Assembly (NCBI GenBank): GCA_023376005.1
Contig: CM042142.1
Location: forward strand, 55,216,229-55,280,228
Direction: 5' to 3'
Source of the DNA: Doryteuthis pealeii
Taxonomy: Eukaryota > Mollusca > Cephalopoda > Myopsida > Loliginidae
Length of the DNA: 64,000 nucleotides
This document shows, in pieces, positions 10,641-23,304 of the stretch. The translations under genes and the position numbers were made by a program. The notes below the pieces were generated by a model, which made no database searches, was not told the DNA's origin, and worked only from the letters and a program-made list of their open reading frames with translations. Position 1 is the first letter of the stretch, and every line of letters begins with the position of its first letter.

Positions 10641-11130
10641 TGGAGAGCAAGAAAAAGAGTCCGAAGAAAGGAGAATCAGAAAAGAAAAGAAAACAGGAGA
10701 GTAAGGAAAAGGGAGTATAAAAAAGGGATAGTATGAAAAAGGAGAGATAGCAAAAAGGAGAGTCGAAATAGGAGAGTCAGGAAACAGGAGAGTAAGGAAA
10801 AGGGAGAATCAGAAAAGGGAGAGTAAGGAAAAGGAGAGATAGCAAAAAGGAGAGTCGAAATAGGAGAGTTAAGGAAACAGGAGAGTAAAGAAAAGGGAGA
10901 ATAAAAATAGGGATCGTATGAAAAAGGAGTGGTAGAAAAGAGGAGAGTCAAAATAGGGGAGTCAGGAAATACTAGAGTAAAAAAAAGGGAGAATCAAAAA
11001 AGGGAGAGTAAGAAAAAGAAGAGACAGAAAAGGGGAGAGTAAGAAAAAGAAGAGACAGAAAAGGGGAGAGTAAGATAAAGACGAATTAAAAAAGGAGAGT
11101 AAGAAAAAGGAGAGTAAGAAAATAGTCAGT
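10641..11130 (+). repeat. Polypurine tandem array
   Basis: About 490 bases almost free of pyrimidines, built of degenerate GGAGAGTAAGAAAAAGGAGA-like units with embedded AGTCGAAATAGG spacers. Copy B has about 740 bases. The strand asymmetry makes triplex (H-DNA) formation plausible. Minus-strand frames here encode Ser/Leu/Phe repeats and are artefacts. Confidence 0.85.
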
Positions 11131-12164
11131 ATACAAACTTAGGGATGTCGTTTTTGCCCGGTCAAGGATGCCTTTGTATTCAATGCACAATTTTTACAAG
11201 ATCTTCTTTAAAAGAAAAAAAAACAGAAAACAGGTTTTTTTGTTTTTTGTTTTTCACAAAAGAAATATGTCTGCTGATGACTTCTTTATTTTTTTGTTTT
11301 TTTTAAAAGAACTCTAGAAAACTAAATCCTTTCTTGCTGACAGAATCAAGAAAACCATTTCTTGTTCTTATGATACCTGTATAACTATCTACCATACTGG
11401 AGATAAGCTGTTTAAAGACAGGAATTGCAACTAGAGAAAATGGTAAAGCAAATGGTGTCATTGTCCATTTCAGAAAGGTCATTAACATTCCAAAAATGGG
11501 TCAGACAAAGGAACCCTTCTTTATATACACAACATATTAAATTAGTTGGTTGTTTTACGGCATGTCAACCCTTTTCAAAATTGATCTCACTACTAAATAG
11601 ATTTTTCACTAATGCATGAAAACAAAGATATTCATAATTGGCAAGTTAAAAAAAATGATCTGTATGTTTTTCCATATTTCTAAAATGTATTCAATTGCCA
11701 ACATTTTTTTATGATAATATACTATACACAGATATACAGGGTGCAGGCCCTCATCATGTAATGGTTAGGGTTGTAGGAAGTTGACTCAGCTACCCATATT
11801 TAATATGTTGTAAGTACAACATATTAAATTAGTTGGTTGTTTTATGGCATATCAACCCTTTTAAAAATTGGTCTCACTACTAAATGGATTTTTCACCAAT
11901 TCATGAAAGCAAATATTTTCACAATATGACCAAGGTAAAAAAAAATCATACATAAGTAAAAAGGTAGATATTCTTGGTAAAACAAGACATTAGGTTTATA
12001 TATTCCCAAAATTCACACTGAATTGTCCAATTGGACATAGAACTGTCTTAACCCAACACCTCTAAGTGACAGTTATTTCTGGGCTGCTGGTTATTCTTGG
12101 TCGAGGGCGACAGTAACATAGAATAATAATTAACTTAACACCTGTACCTGTACCCTAGCTATGG
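11131..12164. other. AT-rich spacer with SINE-tail fragments
   Basis: Two pieces near 11530-11620 and 11820-11910 carry TTAGTTGGTTGTTTTACGGC and CATGTCAACCC, the tail shared by R600 and the 5S SINEs. A truncated GGTGTAATGGTTA-type SINE head lies near 11747-11812. No gene is seen. Confidence 0.5.
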
Positions 12165-12400
12165 TTAGCGGAATGAGAACAGGATACCCCCATGGGTTGA
12201 ATAAAGGGTTGGGTTCAAAATTCTGTGATGGCTACCGATTATGACAAAAAGGTTCAAAAGTTCGAAAAGAAGGTTCACGAGTTCGAAAAGAAATACCTGA
12301 AAAAGGCACATCAGCCAAAACATTGTACAGATAATAAAGATGAGGACAATAGTCTGGATGATCAAAATAATACTAATTATCAAGCCTCATCTAAAAAATT
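12165..12400 (+). repeat. CCTGAAGAAG-family repeat
   Basis: Contains TTGAATAAAGGGTTGGGTTC, two TTCGAAAAG repeats, TACCTGAAAAAGGCACATC, CCAAAACATTGTACAG and GATGAGGACAATAGTCTG. The 69-codon frame across it (12225-12434) is present with small changes in copy B but is fully explained by the repeat. Confidence 0.6.
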
Positions 12401-12540
12401 TAGAGAAAAAATATATTCACAATTGGCAGGTTAAAAAAAATAAATTAACAGCTTATAAATCTGCATGCTGTTCCATATTTCTCAAATGTATTCAATTGCT
12501 GACATGTCTTTTATGATAATATACATTACACAGATACACG

Positions 12541-12660
12541 GGGTGCAGGGGCACATGGTGTAATGGTTATGGCTGTAGGAAGTGGATTCAGCTATCTTAG
12601 TTCAAATCCTGAACAAGGCTGTTTGCATTTCACATAGCACTAATACCATTCATCCAACTG
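12541..12660 (+). mobile_element. tRNA-derived SINE (GGTGTAATGGTTA type)
   Basis: A-box-like ATGGTGTAATGGTTATGG at 12555-12572 and B box GTTCAAATCC at 12600-12609. Confidence 0.65.
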
Positions 12661-12732
12661 TTTTCCCTCATTAAGAGTAAATAATAGGGCAGACTGGGAT
12701 CTTTAACCTTGCTATGGCAACCGGTCTAGGAT

Positions 12733-12905
12733 GGTTGTTTTGTTTTACAACATTAACCCTTTTTGGGTCATTTATTGCTGAATCAAGTCATTTTGATAAA
12801 CAAAGGACAGGTTGCAGTACCTGCTATTGCTTAAGTGATCACCCAATTAAGTATTAAACAGGCTCATCACTGTTGCTGTGCTTTCAGCATGATTTGACCA
12901 TGATG
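12733..12905 (-). mobile_element. 5S rRNA-derived SINE, internally deleted
   Basis: On the plus strand CAGTACCTGCTATTGC, GATCACCCAATTAAGTATT, AACAGGCTCATCACTGTTG and TTTCAGCATGATTTGACCAT follow the complement of 5S rRNA. The segment matching the middle of 5S (CTTAACTTC...GATC) is missing. The tail (12733-12795) matches the other copies. Confidence 0.65.
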
Positions 12906-13061
12906 TGAGTGTCTGATTAGGGAAGTATATTGTGATATCTTTCTAGAACCCAAACTCCGTAATTAAATTAGTTGAAATCTTTAATGGTATTACATAAACT
13001 GTTGATAATTGCAAAATAAACTGTGAAAGACTATTTTATTTAAACCATATATTAAACTTAA

Positions 13062-13294
13062 GGACCATATGACCTTTAGGCACCCCTTCCACGATCTCGA
13101 CTAACAAGGTCACTTTTCTCATTTACACCTTCAAAATCCAGTTGTTTGTTAGGATTAGGGGGTTAGTATTATAATTTTTTTAAAAAAATCTAAAAATTGT
13201 CTGTTAACAATTAACCGGATTTTGACAGTGTAAATGGAAAAAATGTCCCCACGAATCGAGATCACAAGAGAGGTGCCTAAAGGTCATATGGTCC
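13062..13294. mobile_element. MITE with 8 bp target duplication (hAT-like)
   Basis: Perfect 23 bp terminal inverted repeats (GGACCATATGACC... at 13062-13084, complement at 13272-13294) bound a 233 bp near-palindrome. Exact AAACTTAA duplications abut both ends (13054-13061 and 13295-13302). An 8 bp duplication points to the hAT superfamily by established rules, although other 8 bp superfamilies exist. It has no coding capacity. Confidence 0.9.
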
Positions 13295-13559
13295 AAACTT
13301 AACACTACATAATACACATAGGTGTGGAACTGAAGGTTAAAAAGATTATGTGAAGCCAATCTTCCAAGAATAGAGGGTCTCTCAACACCAACTTCTAGCA
13401 CAAATAAGAAATATACAATGACTGACCACAAAGCAGACCTATATAGATATTTACTAAGCCAGGTAAGGACTATATTATGACAAGGTCAGTGTGGGTGGGG
13501 TCAGAAATTGTTATGCCAATTTTCTAAGTGGAAAGAACCTACCAAACACTAAAATCGAA

Positions 13560-16500
13560 TAATCTTAAAAGATTCATTGACCCATAGAAAGGACCCGACA
13601 GATACTAACCACTGCAGGTCATAGTGGACCTGGAGTAATGGCAATAAAGCGGTACTCTAAACTTCTAGACTCTGGAGCCTCACCATCAGATGAAATTTAG
13701 TGTCATACCTAAGATCCCCTTTTTTGTGTGTGTCCTTATATGGTCCAGTTTTGCTTGGTCAGAGATTCACTGAGAAATACAAAATTCCAGGTTCAATACC
13801 CGTCCCTGGCCAACTCAGCACATGAGTAGCACCAGCTTAGATCTAATGCAGTAAAGTGGAAGGCTGATGGGGCACCCCCCCACCTCAGCTGCAAAAACAA
13901 TCTACCTGGTTAATGCTTGTGAAAAGGTGATAGACTCCCCCGCTGTCTGGCTCTTCACACCTTGGCGATCACAATATATAGCGCGCGATTCACTGGGAGA
14001 ATACCACAATCTGACCCACTCAGCGCGCCCATGTGCTCAACTGCCTCCCTGCGCCAACTCAGCACATGAGTAGCACAGCTTAATCTATGCAGCATAAAGT
14101 GGAGAGCTGATGGGGCACCCCACCTCAGCTGCCAAAAACAAATCTACCTGGTTTAATGCTTGTGAAAAAAAGTGATAGACTCCCCGCTGTCTGGCTATAT
14201 CAACAATTAGCCATCCACAACTTTATCTTCATCCAGAAGAACACACATACTTCTAAATTCCTCAACAGATCTATCTGAACCGACCCATAGATGGACCTAA
14301 CCCAATAAGTTTTGGTGGTTTTGGTATTACGGCATACCAACCTCAGTGGTCTATTAATGCCGATAAAGTTTGAACATAAATCAATTTCAAATAATCATAT
14401 TACCCCAATACAAAAAAAAATTCTGTTGATTACTCTATAAAACATTCATTTTCTCATTTTAACCATTAGATCCGAACAAGTTAACCACGCTCTGGGATTG
14501 TCAAAGGAGCTACACCATACGTGAAGAGGCAAATGTTATAAGGAACACACTTCCTATAACCCCCTCACACACAATACATAACCATAAATTATAGCTTAAT
14601 TTATAATCTTTAAATCAATCACTGAACACCATTAATACCCCACTCACCCCTTCTAGACCCCAATATAATTAAAAAAGAGCTGAGCTGCCAATTAAGGGAC
14701 CCTAAATAATATTACCACCTCAGAATAATAGCATGATACTCCAAACTCCCAATCATACATACCATTAATGCAGTTAAATCATACCAGAACCCCGATTTTG
14801 CGGTATCCAACAGGTCACCCTTTTTGCAGATCACATTCTAGCCCATGACAGTGCAGCTGAACATTAATATATATACAGTTTTACAAAATGGATAAATCCA
14901 AAATCTTTTACCATACCATAACTATTACGTGCAACTTAGATTAATAAAGCAACAATTATTCTAGACATGACTATTAGCCTTCTTTTTCCTTTCTTTGTTT
15001 TATTTTTTTTTCAAAACAGCACAGAGCATTAAAAGAGTTCTTGAAATAGCAGTTTGAATGCAATACTCCAACCTGTCGGTCCATAATAACATTAAACTTA
15101 CTCAACACTTTCTAACCCATATATCATCCCCACAAAAAAACTACAGAATAAGAAAGAAAGTGAATAGCTGCGGCTACAGCCCATAAACCACCATCACCCA
15201 CATCTACTCTTTTAATCTAAATCTCAAGTCATCCTCCATTAATTCTATGAAAATAAATTTATCCAATTAAACTTAACATTCTTAACTCAAAATTTACTCT
15301 CCAATTATTTACTAATATTTATATTAAACACACTCAGCCAATTCATCAATGCAAAAATTTTGCCCCAATATCACTATAATCTAATTTATATTCAGAAATA
15401 ACCTCTTCATAATCACGTTATCAACCATTCCCTAATATACAAACTATATAAACTATTTTACGCTAATTCAGTTCACAGTCCATTGCCTAGTACAATTTGA
15501 TTCATTATATAACATTAATAAAAAATAATCATATATACTATAACTACACTCATCCCAAATATAATCTAAAACCAAACCAAGAATCAACAAACCATACAAA
15601 ACCTTTGATAATGAAATAACTTTAAACTCCCCTATCAATCTGAAGCATTTTCTATCTGAACTTAATTCTAAACCAGTAACACATAATACTCATATAGACT
15701 CACACACACCACACACATCGTAAATTAATTACATTTCCTAAATTACTAACCATCCTATGGCACACCTCTGGCTCACAAAAACGCCCATAGCATGAAATGA
15801 AATCCTAATATTTCTGTATCTGCCAATTCTTGCAGCCTATCCAAAGCTATCTAGTTATTAAAATATAATATGCGAAAGGCATATATAATCGAGTATCCAA
15901 TCCTACCCACGATATAATGATTACAGAAGTTGGAGAATAAAGAAAATAAAAAACATGCTACAAAATAACGTGAAGAGCAAGTTATCCACGAAAAGTCTCC
16001 TAGGTTCAAACCGTAATGAGTATCATCAGACCATTGCATGAAATCCGAAATATTTTTGATTTCCCTACCGTTAACTGGCGTTGACAATGCCAGTAACAAT
16101 AATAGTATATATAGCCCAAAAAGTCAATCGGTGCCTAAATCAGGTATCTCAGCCCAGTTCACGAGAGTCTCATCCCACTGTTCAATAGCGCTACGACAAG
16201 GAGATTGTTTTGCGTCTGACGGGCATATGAGCGCCACACACCTACCATCAGCCCCTTACTTTTACCGCAACAAGTCCCTACGACGACTCTAACGCGAGCT
16301 GTGACGAGGACCGAGAGCACAAACCAAAACCTTTCGGGTCTAGCTGACACGCCCCGCCTACCGAGCTGAGCATTAAACCCGAACTAAAATGGAATGATAA
16401 CTAACATTGACTTTAAATATGGATGAAGGGAGGGCCTGAGGAGACCGTGGAGAGGGAAACCAGTAGACCCTTGAAACGTCGGTTGCCACCATTACTAACA

Positions 16501-17300
16501 ATATGAGTGAATTGCGCTAATTAGGTGAGAGGAGGGAGCACGATGAAGGATAGGAAGCCACTCAAGGGAAAAGGTAAATCAGCAGACTGGATAGATAAGA
16601 GTATAAGAGAGAGAATATATATATATAGTATTTGTTAGAAGTAAAAAAAAGAAGACAGAGGTGGAGTGACAAATGAAGGGCACAACGACAAATGCCACAA
16701 CAAAAAAGGGGCAGAAACAAGGATAGAAAACCACCACAAAACAAGAAGAAGAAAAGAGAGAAGAAGATATGACATCTGTCTTATTAATTGCCGATACATA
16801 GATAAACGTTATATAACCTAATATAAATAAATATATTACAGAGGGCTACAAAAGTTTCTGTGTGCACTGTGTGTGAACAATTTGTTCGTGTAAAGGGCAC
16901 ACCAGGAGAGAAACAGATCAATGAGGGTAGTAAGAAGGAAAAAAGGGAAGATCGTACATATGGTGCCAATGCTGAAAGGATTGCAGTCGGACCTATGTAC
17001 TGGATACGAAGTAAGGAGTAATGAGTGAAGTAAGGACAGCAACGGAGTCAAGCTAAGTAGAGCCCATGTGAAAAGGAAACCCCGAAGTCGGCAGGAAACC
17101 AAGGGAATACGTACATAACCAATGTAAAGAATGTAGGTTAGCTATCCGGAAGTGGGATATATTGAGCACTTGTATTGCGAGAATATATTAATGACCACTG
17201 CAATGGAAAAACGTTAAATCAGCAACTGGATAAATATTATATATATATATTAATATATATATAATTAAAAAATAATCAGGATGTGAGGATTCAAAATATA
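13560..17300. other. Scrambled, low-quality stretch of copy A
   Basis: Aligns to about 45485-49260 of copy B, but with indels and substitutions every few bases and with SINE, R600 and ribozyme motifs broken. The base changes disrupt every shared motif, while copy B keeps clean tRNA boxes and repeat ends. I read it as poorly corrected assembly. Recognisable pieces are R600 at 13560-13720 and 14315-14560, tRNA SINEs at 13760-14210, a minus-strand SINE at 16040-16370 and a ruined hammerhead at 16435-16480. Confidence 0.7.
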
Positions 17301-18900
17301 TGCACATAACAAATGCCACAGCAAAAATGTCTAAACAAAGAAAAATTCAGATTAGTTTACCAAAGATCCTCTTTGTAAACAACATTTTGACCTTCCATCT
17401 TTGTAAGATCTTTTTTTCTGCTACTTACTGCGTCAACATTCAACATGTGAAAAACATGAATCTGATCTTGTTCCTCCCACCATCAAGTCAAAAAAACATC
17501 TTTGTACACAATACTGTCAAAGTGACTATCTCACTCCATTAAAACCAGTGATGGTATTTATCTTCTTTATTTTTTTTTTTCCTGTTTAACTAATCTTTAG
17601 TTGACCTCAGGAGCCAACTTTGAATGCTTTTATGGAAGCCCCGAAATAAAGTTCAGTATCCATGCAAAATAAAAATCATTTTCCATTTCACCACAAATCT
17701 TTAAATATACACAAACATTAAGTTAGAATAGTAGGTATTTACCCAACCCGTTCACCACAGGATACGGTATGACACAAGGTTACAAGTATGGGTATTCAGT
17801 GAAGATTGAAACGCACTACTCAGAAGTAATGGATCTGCAAGACGATTTTTTACCTTCTAGTCCACTACGGTAGAATGTGACAAAGGTCACAGGTATGAGG
17901 TATCCAGCAAGGAGTGAACTAGTTTATTCAGTAATAATGGATCTGCGAGACTATTAATTGACTTTCTCATGTGACCTTCTGTGATGGAGGGGTTGGTAAA
18001 GACACCTAATTATCAAGGATCTTAACTCTTTGCCTACTTTAAACTGCTCACAGTGGCTTCTCCCATCACACCCAAGCAAAGTACAAAAACTGATGGTTAG
18101 TTCATTATAATTGAGCAGAAGGAACTTAGATTACATTAATAGGACTTTATTTGAATAGAAAGAGTTCGGGAGGTGAATAGATTGATGAACTTTGAAATAT
18201 CCCATCATACAGGTAAAATAAATACCAAAGAAAATTTGGTACAGCCATGGGTGAAATTAATTGGTAAATCCGACTATGAAACAGATTCGTACTGGGTTAC
18301 ATTAATCCCAGTAACACATTCAAGATATATATCACTAACTTGAAAATATCTAATCAAACTTACGCTTTGAATTGATCATTCTATATTGGCTATTGTATTT
18401 TAAATATATCAATATAAAAAATTTAATATTGATTAATAAATTAAATCTAAGTTTAGATTTTTTTTAATTTTAAGATACCTAAAATAATAATTTATATTGG
18501 ATATTGTAAAAAGTTTGCTTCATAAGTAACATATTTTTTTTTTTTAAATTTTATATCAACTTGGAATGAACATATTTACTACATGTTCCATTAATTCTTC
18601 CATCATTTTAGGCAATTACATTAATTCTCTCATCTTAGAATTTTTTTAAAAGAAAATTCTGTAAAGACTAAAAAAAATGGTGATTTTAAGCGTTACAATA
18701 TCTGGTGAATATGACTGATTAGTAAAATCTTCCCAGCTAAGCTGCAACAATTTTTTGTCTGGTTACCAAAACAACATAAGTCAAGCATTATGCTGATCGA
18801 ATGTTGCACACTTTCCTCATAACTAATTCCAGACATTTTTCCTATGTTGATCTTTGCCTTAACAGTTGGTCTAACTGTTTGAAATAACTATTTAAATTCT
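17301..18900. other. Non-coding sequence, no gene seen
   Basis: Matches 49310-50880. Contains a pair of related direct repeats (TTCACCACAGGATA... and GTCCACTACGG..., each followed by TGTGACAAAGGTCAC- or TGACACAAGGTTAC-like text). No domain is recognised in its short frames. Confidence 0.45.
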
Positions 18901-19054
18901 ATGAAAAGAGCGCACAGAGAAAACTTCCTTCCAATCAGCCAATCAATATTTGGGGAAACAATGGTTTTTATTGTTTCATTTGAATATTTGGACTATGGTT
19001 GCTTATTTCCACATTACTCAATTTTAATATTAACTAAGCTTTGTGCATTCAATC

Positions 19055-19270
19055 TTGAACAAGTCATGGAAACAACATTCAACAAGGAAGCAGTTGTACG
19101 GCCACTTGCCCCCTATCTCACAAACCATCTGTGATGAATATGACATGCTGGACACTGCTGGAGAAGCAAGGACAAACTCAAAAGCAACGTTCTGTGGAAA
19201 CCAGCACACGGACAAGCCAATGGGGGCCGTCCAGCAAGGACCTACATTGACCAGCTCTGCGCAGATACTG
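19055..19270 (+). pseudogene. LINE ORF2 C-terminal fragment
   Basis: Across frames the translation reads STRKQLYGHLPPIS, then HAGHCWRSKDKLKSNVLWKP, then HG and GRPARTYIDQLCADTGC. This order is the C-terminal end of a common invertebrate LINE polymerase that I recognise from its GRPARTY and LCADTGC motifs. At least one frameshift separates the first block from the rest. It is joined directly to an R600 fragment downstream. Confidence 0.8.
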
Positions 19271-19289
19271 GATGCTGCACAGAGGGGTT

Positions 19290-19520
19290 TGCATTAAGGG
19301 AAATAGGGTTGGGACAACTATATAGGTGCTAGGGCTTGGCATGATTGATTGGAGGGGGCCTCTTCGATCACCAGTCTAGCCTAAGTAAGTTCCACAGTGG
19401 AGTGTTGTCAGAATTCCGTCCTTAAGCACCACATGTCACCACCCCATTGGTGGGATCTTACCCCTCTGCAGAGGTGCAGTTTGTGTATTCAAAAGCCGCA
19501 GTCAACAGGGCTGGTTGGGA
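19290..19520 (-). mobile_element. R600 repeat fragment
   Basis: Carries the GGGTTGGGACAAC, ATAGGTGCTAGGGCTTGG, GATTGGAGGGGGCC and CTTACCCCTCTGCAGAGG blocks, the end away from the shared tail. Confidence 0.65.
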
Positions 19521-19619
19521 ATATACATACTAAGAAACAGACCCAAACTTTGAACGCTTGAACTGCATTTTGTATGTCACCTGCTAATCTCATTAGAAAG
19601 AACACTTAATTTTCTTTAG

Positions 19620-19860
19620 TATTTGGATTATTCAGACTATTGTCCATATTATTTGATGTCTATCTGTAACATGTTTTCAGCTGATGTGCCCTCCGGCCTT
19701 CTTCAGGTATTTCTTGTTAAAACGGGGACTTTTTGTCCAACAAGAAATACCTGAAGAAGTTGGAGGGCACAATCAGCTGAAACATTGTACAGATAACAAA
19801 GATGAGGACAATAGTCTGAATAATCTAAAATAATATGAATTATCAAGCCTCATCTCAAAA
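19620..19860. repeat. Foldback of the CCTGAAGAAG family
   Basis: Two inverted copies face each other: GACTATTGTCC...CTTCTTCAGGTATTTCTTG on the left and CAAGAAATACCTGAAGAAG...GGACAATAGTC on the right, with a short apex near 19725-19740. The copy B equivalent (51610-51850) is cleaner. Confidence 0.75.
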
Positions 19861-20122
19861 AATCAGAGAAAACGCATGTTTATTTTTTTTTGGTTTTTTT
19901 TGGACCCAAAAGTGCTGATTTCTTTTTAAATAATTTTTTTGTTGACTGAAAATTTGCAGTTCTGAATATGATTTATGTGTTAAAAGTCCATTTCTGCACA
20001 TTTGTTTGGTGTTTAAAACTGGAGATCAAGTAAGAAGAGCCATTCAAGTCTAATTGTAAACATTGCCTAGAAAAGGTAATTTCTCTATCAAAGAAATTCA
20101 GCCTTCAATGAAATTCAAAGGT

Positions 20123-20490
20123 TTGGTTTGTTTTGATTTTACGGCATCATCAACCTCAGTGGTCATTTAATGCCGATAAGTTTTGACAATAAAACTCAAT
20201 TCTTACATGGATAATAACAAATTTTTTTATAATACATTTTCTATTTAACCATAGATGGGGACCCTAACAGTACTACCACTCCGGGTCAGAGTGGACCAGG
20301 AGCAATGGTGATGAATGGGATGCTTCCACCATTCCCCAAACCTCCAAAACTGGAACCTCACCATCAGATAGAGTTTTAACGTCATTCCCAGGACATGGAC
20401 TCCTCAGCCCACTGCCTTCTAGCACCCATATGATAAAAAAAGGGTTGGGCTTGCCATAAGGGCAATAGGGTTGGGAAAATCATATAGGTT
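20123..20490 (-). mobile_element. R600 repeat, tail-side half
   Basis: Includes GGTTTGGTTTG, ATTTAATGCCGATAAG, ACTACCACTCCGGGTCAGAG and ends at GGGTTGGGAAAATCATATAGG. Confidence 0.65.
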
Positions 20491-20631
20491 GACATTCAAA
20501 GGGCAACTGACCAAACAGAAATGAGCATTATATTCCAAAGATAAAAAAAAAGGTCACATTATTTTATCAGCTGCTCAAGAAGAAAAAGAAGAAGAAATAT
20601 GTTTTGAGTGGTTTGTACCCAACCAAGTTGC

Positions 20632-21130
20632 TTGCTTTATTTAACTGCACATCAACCCCCTCTTGGCATCTAATGTCAATCAAGCATTTTGAGTATTCGT
20701 TGTCTTATATCAGTACCTGCTGTTGTTCAAATGGTCACCCATCTAAGCATTGAACAGGCTCATTGAGTATCTGGCTGCCATCCTTGGTTTCCAGATATAG
20801 TATAATTAAAGTAAGTAAGTCAATAAAACGTCCTGTGATACTTTTCCTTTAGTAAGTGAATAATCCCGCGATACAATACCCACGTTCCGACATCCAAAGA
20901 TCCACGGTGGCAATGACCTAAGGTTAAGAATCAGTATTAAATACAACAACAGCAGCAGCACTGCCACACAATTAGGAATCTTTCCCAGGTCACGTGCTTA
21001 TAGGCGAGTCTATAAATAAGAAGTTTATACATTTGCACGCCTTATATACAAAAAACTCAAACACATTGCTGCTTAACCTTATGATCTAGCAGGAACCCAA
21101 GCTTTCAGCATGACTTGACCATAAATGTTA
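20632..21130 (-). mobile_element. 5S rRNA-derived SINE split by a solo LTR
   Basis: The two 5S halves lie at about 20700-20765 (CACCCATCTAAGCATTGAAC) and 21064-21125 (TGCTTAACCTTA, CTAGCAGGAACC, TTTCAGCATGACTTGACCAT). Removing the LTR between them restores a continuous 5S-like head. Confidence 0.75.
20766..21063. mobile_element. Solo LTR (306 bp family), damaged left end
   Basis: Copy A counterpart of 52745-53050. The first five bases are missing here. It contains a TATA-like GAGTCTATAAATAAG and ends ACACA before CATTG. Confidence 0.7.
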
Positions 21131-21139
21131 TCTTGGATT

Positions 21140-21340
21140 GTGGAGGGTTTTGCTTTACGGCATATCAAACCTTTTCAGTATCTAATGCCAAATCATGTCA
21201 TTTGGATATTTGGTTTCTTACAGTACTGCTGTTGCTTAAAGGGGGTCCCCCATCTAAGCATTGAACAGGTCATCACTGTTTAACTTTCAGTGATCTAGCA
21301 GGAACTGGAGCTTTCTCAACGTTTGATTTGATCGTAAGCA
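21140..21340 (-). mobile_element. 5S rRNA-derived SINE, full length
   Basis: Complement of 5S is legible end to end: TTACAGTACTGCTGTTGC, CCCCCATCTAAGCATTGAAC, AGGTCATCACTGTTTAAC, GTGATCTAGCAGGAAC, then GATTTGATCGTAAGC. The tail includes TTTTGCTTTACGGCATATC. Confidence 0.75.
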
Positions 21341-21721
21341 CCAGCCTAATATTAAGCATTCAATTGTTGAAACACGAAAACCAAATGCACAGATTTATTT
21401 CAATTTTTTTTTAAAGAAACTTTTCTTTTGATATGATTGAGTGAAATCCTATGATTTTTGGTGTGGCCCTCTATTCTGTATTTGTAAGATATATTTCTGT
21501 ATTGGCTAAGAATATTTAAATGGTCAACGAAGGGTTGCCTTTAAAAAAAAAAAAGTAAATTTGGTAAGTGGAATCACTTAAATAATTTAAATTCTAAATA
21601 TTTTGATTTAAAAAAAAATCAATGCTCAGATGTTTCTTGACATACTTAATCTACCTGGAAAAAATACTTACATGAATTGATGTTGGCTGTATATCTTAAT
21701 GTTTTACTACTGCTTAAGGAT

Positions 21722-21745
21722 GAGAGAGAGAGAGAGAGAGAGACT
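21722..21745. repeat. (GA)n microsatellite
   Basis: About eleven GA units. Copy B has a similar tract at 53694-53717. Confidence 0.9.
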
Positions 21746-21819
21746 ATAGATATAGAGAAAAAGATGTGAATCTGGACCAGTTAGCCAGACGGGGTATAAG
21801 GTACATGAATAGATGCAAA

Positions 21820-22870
21820 ACTAAGAAGGTGTGAGGCACACAAGACAGGTACAAAGAAGGAAAGGCATCAGGCACAAGCAGGCAGGCATCAGACACATAG
21901 GCAGGCGCAAAGCAGTCATAAGGCACAAAGCAGGCAGGCATCAGACCACACTAACAGGAATAAGAATAGTTAGGCATTAGGAACAAAGCAGTTAGGCAGA
22001 ACTGGAGTATGCCTAGCTAACAGAGATGGTTCTTTTTGTCAATTTCTTTTTCTAGTGATAATAGTTGTAACCTGGTTAAAAAAAACTCCAACATTTTGTG
22101 AGGCACAAAGCAGGCAGGCATCAGGCACAAAGCAGGCAGGCATCAGGCACAAAGCAGGCAGGCATCAGGCACACAGGCATGCACAAAACAGACAAGCAGA
22201 ACTGAGGTATTCATAGGTAAAGTAGAGATGGTTCTTTTTTGTCAATTTCTTTTTCTAGTGATAATGTTGTAACCTGGTTAAAAAAAAAAACTCCAAGATT
22301 TTGTGAGGCAGAAAGCAGACAGGCATGAGGCACAAAAAACAGGCAGGCATGAGGCACACAGGCATGCACAAAACAGACAAGCAGAACTGAGGTATTCATA
22401 GGTAAAGTAGAGATGGTTCTTTTTTGTCAATTTCTTTTTCTAGTGATAATAGTTGTAACCTGGTTAAAAAAAAAACTCCAAGATTTTGTGAGGCAGAAAG
22501 CAGACAGGCATGAGGCACAAAAACAGGCAGGCATGAGGCACACAGGCATGCACAAAACAGACAAGCAGAACTGAGGTATTCATAGGTAAAGTAGAGATGG
22601 TTCTTTTTTGTCAATTTCTTTTCTAGTGATAATAGTTGTAACCTGGTTAAAAAAAAAAAAACTCCAAGATTTTGTGAGGCAGGAAAGCAGACAGGCATGA
22701 GGCACAAAACAGGCATGAGGCACAAAGCAGCAGGCATCAGGCACGCACAAAACAGACAAGCAGAACTGAGGTATTCATAGGTAAAGTAGAGATGTTTCTT
22801 TTTGTCAATTTCTTTTCTAGTGATAATAGTTGTAACCTGGTTAAAAAAAAAAAAATCCAAGATTTTGTGA
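21820..22870 (+). repeat. ~190 bp tandem repeat, five units, with nested GGCAGGCATC repeats
   Basis: The landmark GAGATG(G/T)TTCTTTTT falls at 22023, 22225, 22410, 22594 and 22789, a 184-202 bp period. Each unit joins GTCAATTTCTTTTTCTAGTG, a GTAACCTGGTT-A(n) piece and short GGCACAAAGCAGGCAGGCAT sub-repeats. Copy B has four units. The 178-codon minus frame comes from the array. Confidence 0.9.
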
Positions 22871-23304
22871 TTGATAATCTTTGAATTTCTGTCAATGATA
22901 AACTCAATTCCTTGAGAGAAAGTTTTAGCCATGAGACATACACATCAACAAGTCATTTGATATCAATGAATATTTGGCATTCTCAAGAGAATTTATCCTT
23001 GTAAGTATCAAGTGTGTTTTGCATGCAATAAAGTCTCAATAATTAAATGCAGCCAAAGATAACTGCAATTAACAAATACTAACTTTAACAACAGGTTAAT
23101 TCCCTATGACTTACTAATTAGCATGAGTCAATGATGCATTGAAAATAGACTGTGACCAAATCCCTGGAGGTGTAGACTATTAGACACTTGTAAAGTTCAA
23201 TTTTGTCAATTTGCATCCACTTTTCTATTGTTGGGTCAGTAAAATGTTTATTCCTGTGTGTGGGTTTAAGTGAAGGAAAGGCTTTCTGTGATTGGATATA
23301 CCAG

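Noticed and set aside
22396..22932. 178-codon minus-strand frame
   Set aside because: It translates the ~190 bp tandem array; copy B breaks the frame at different places.
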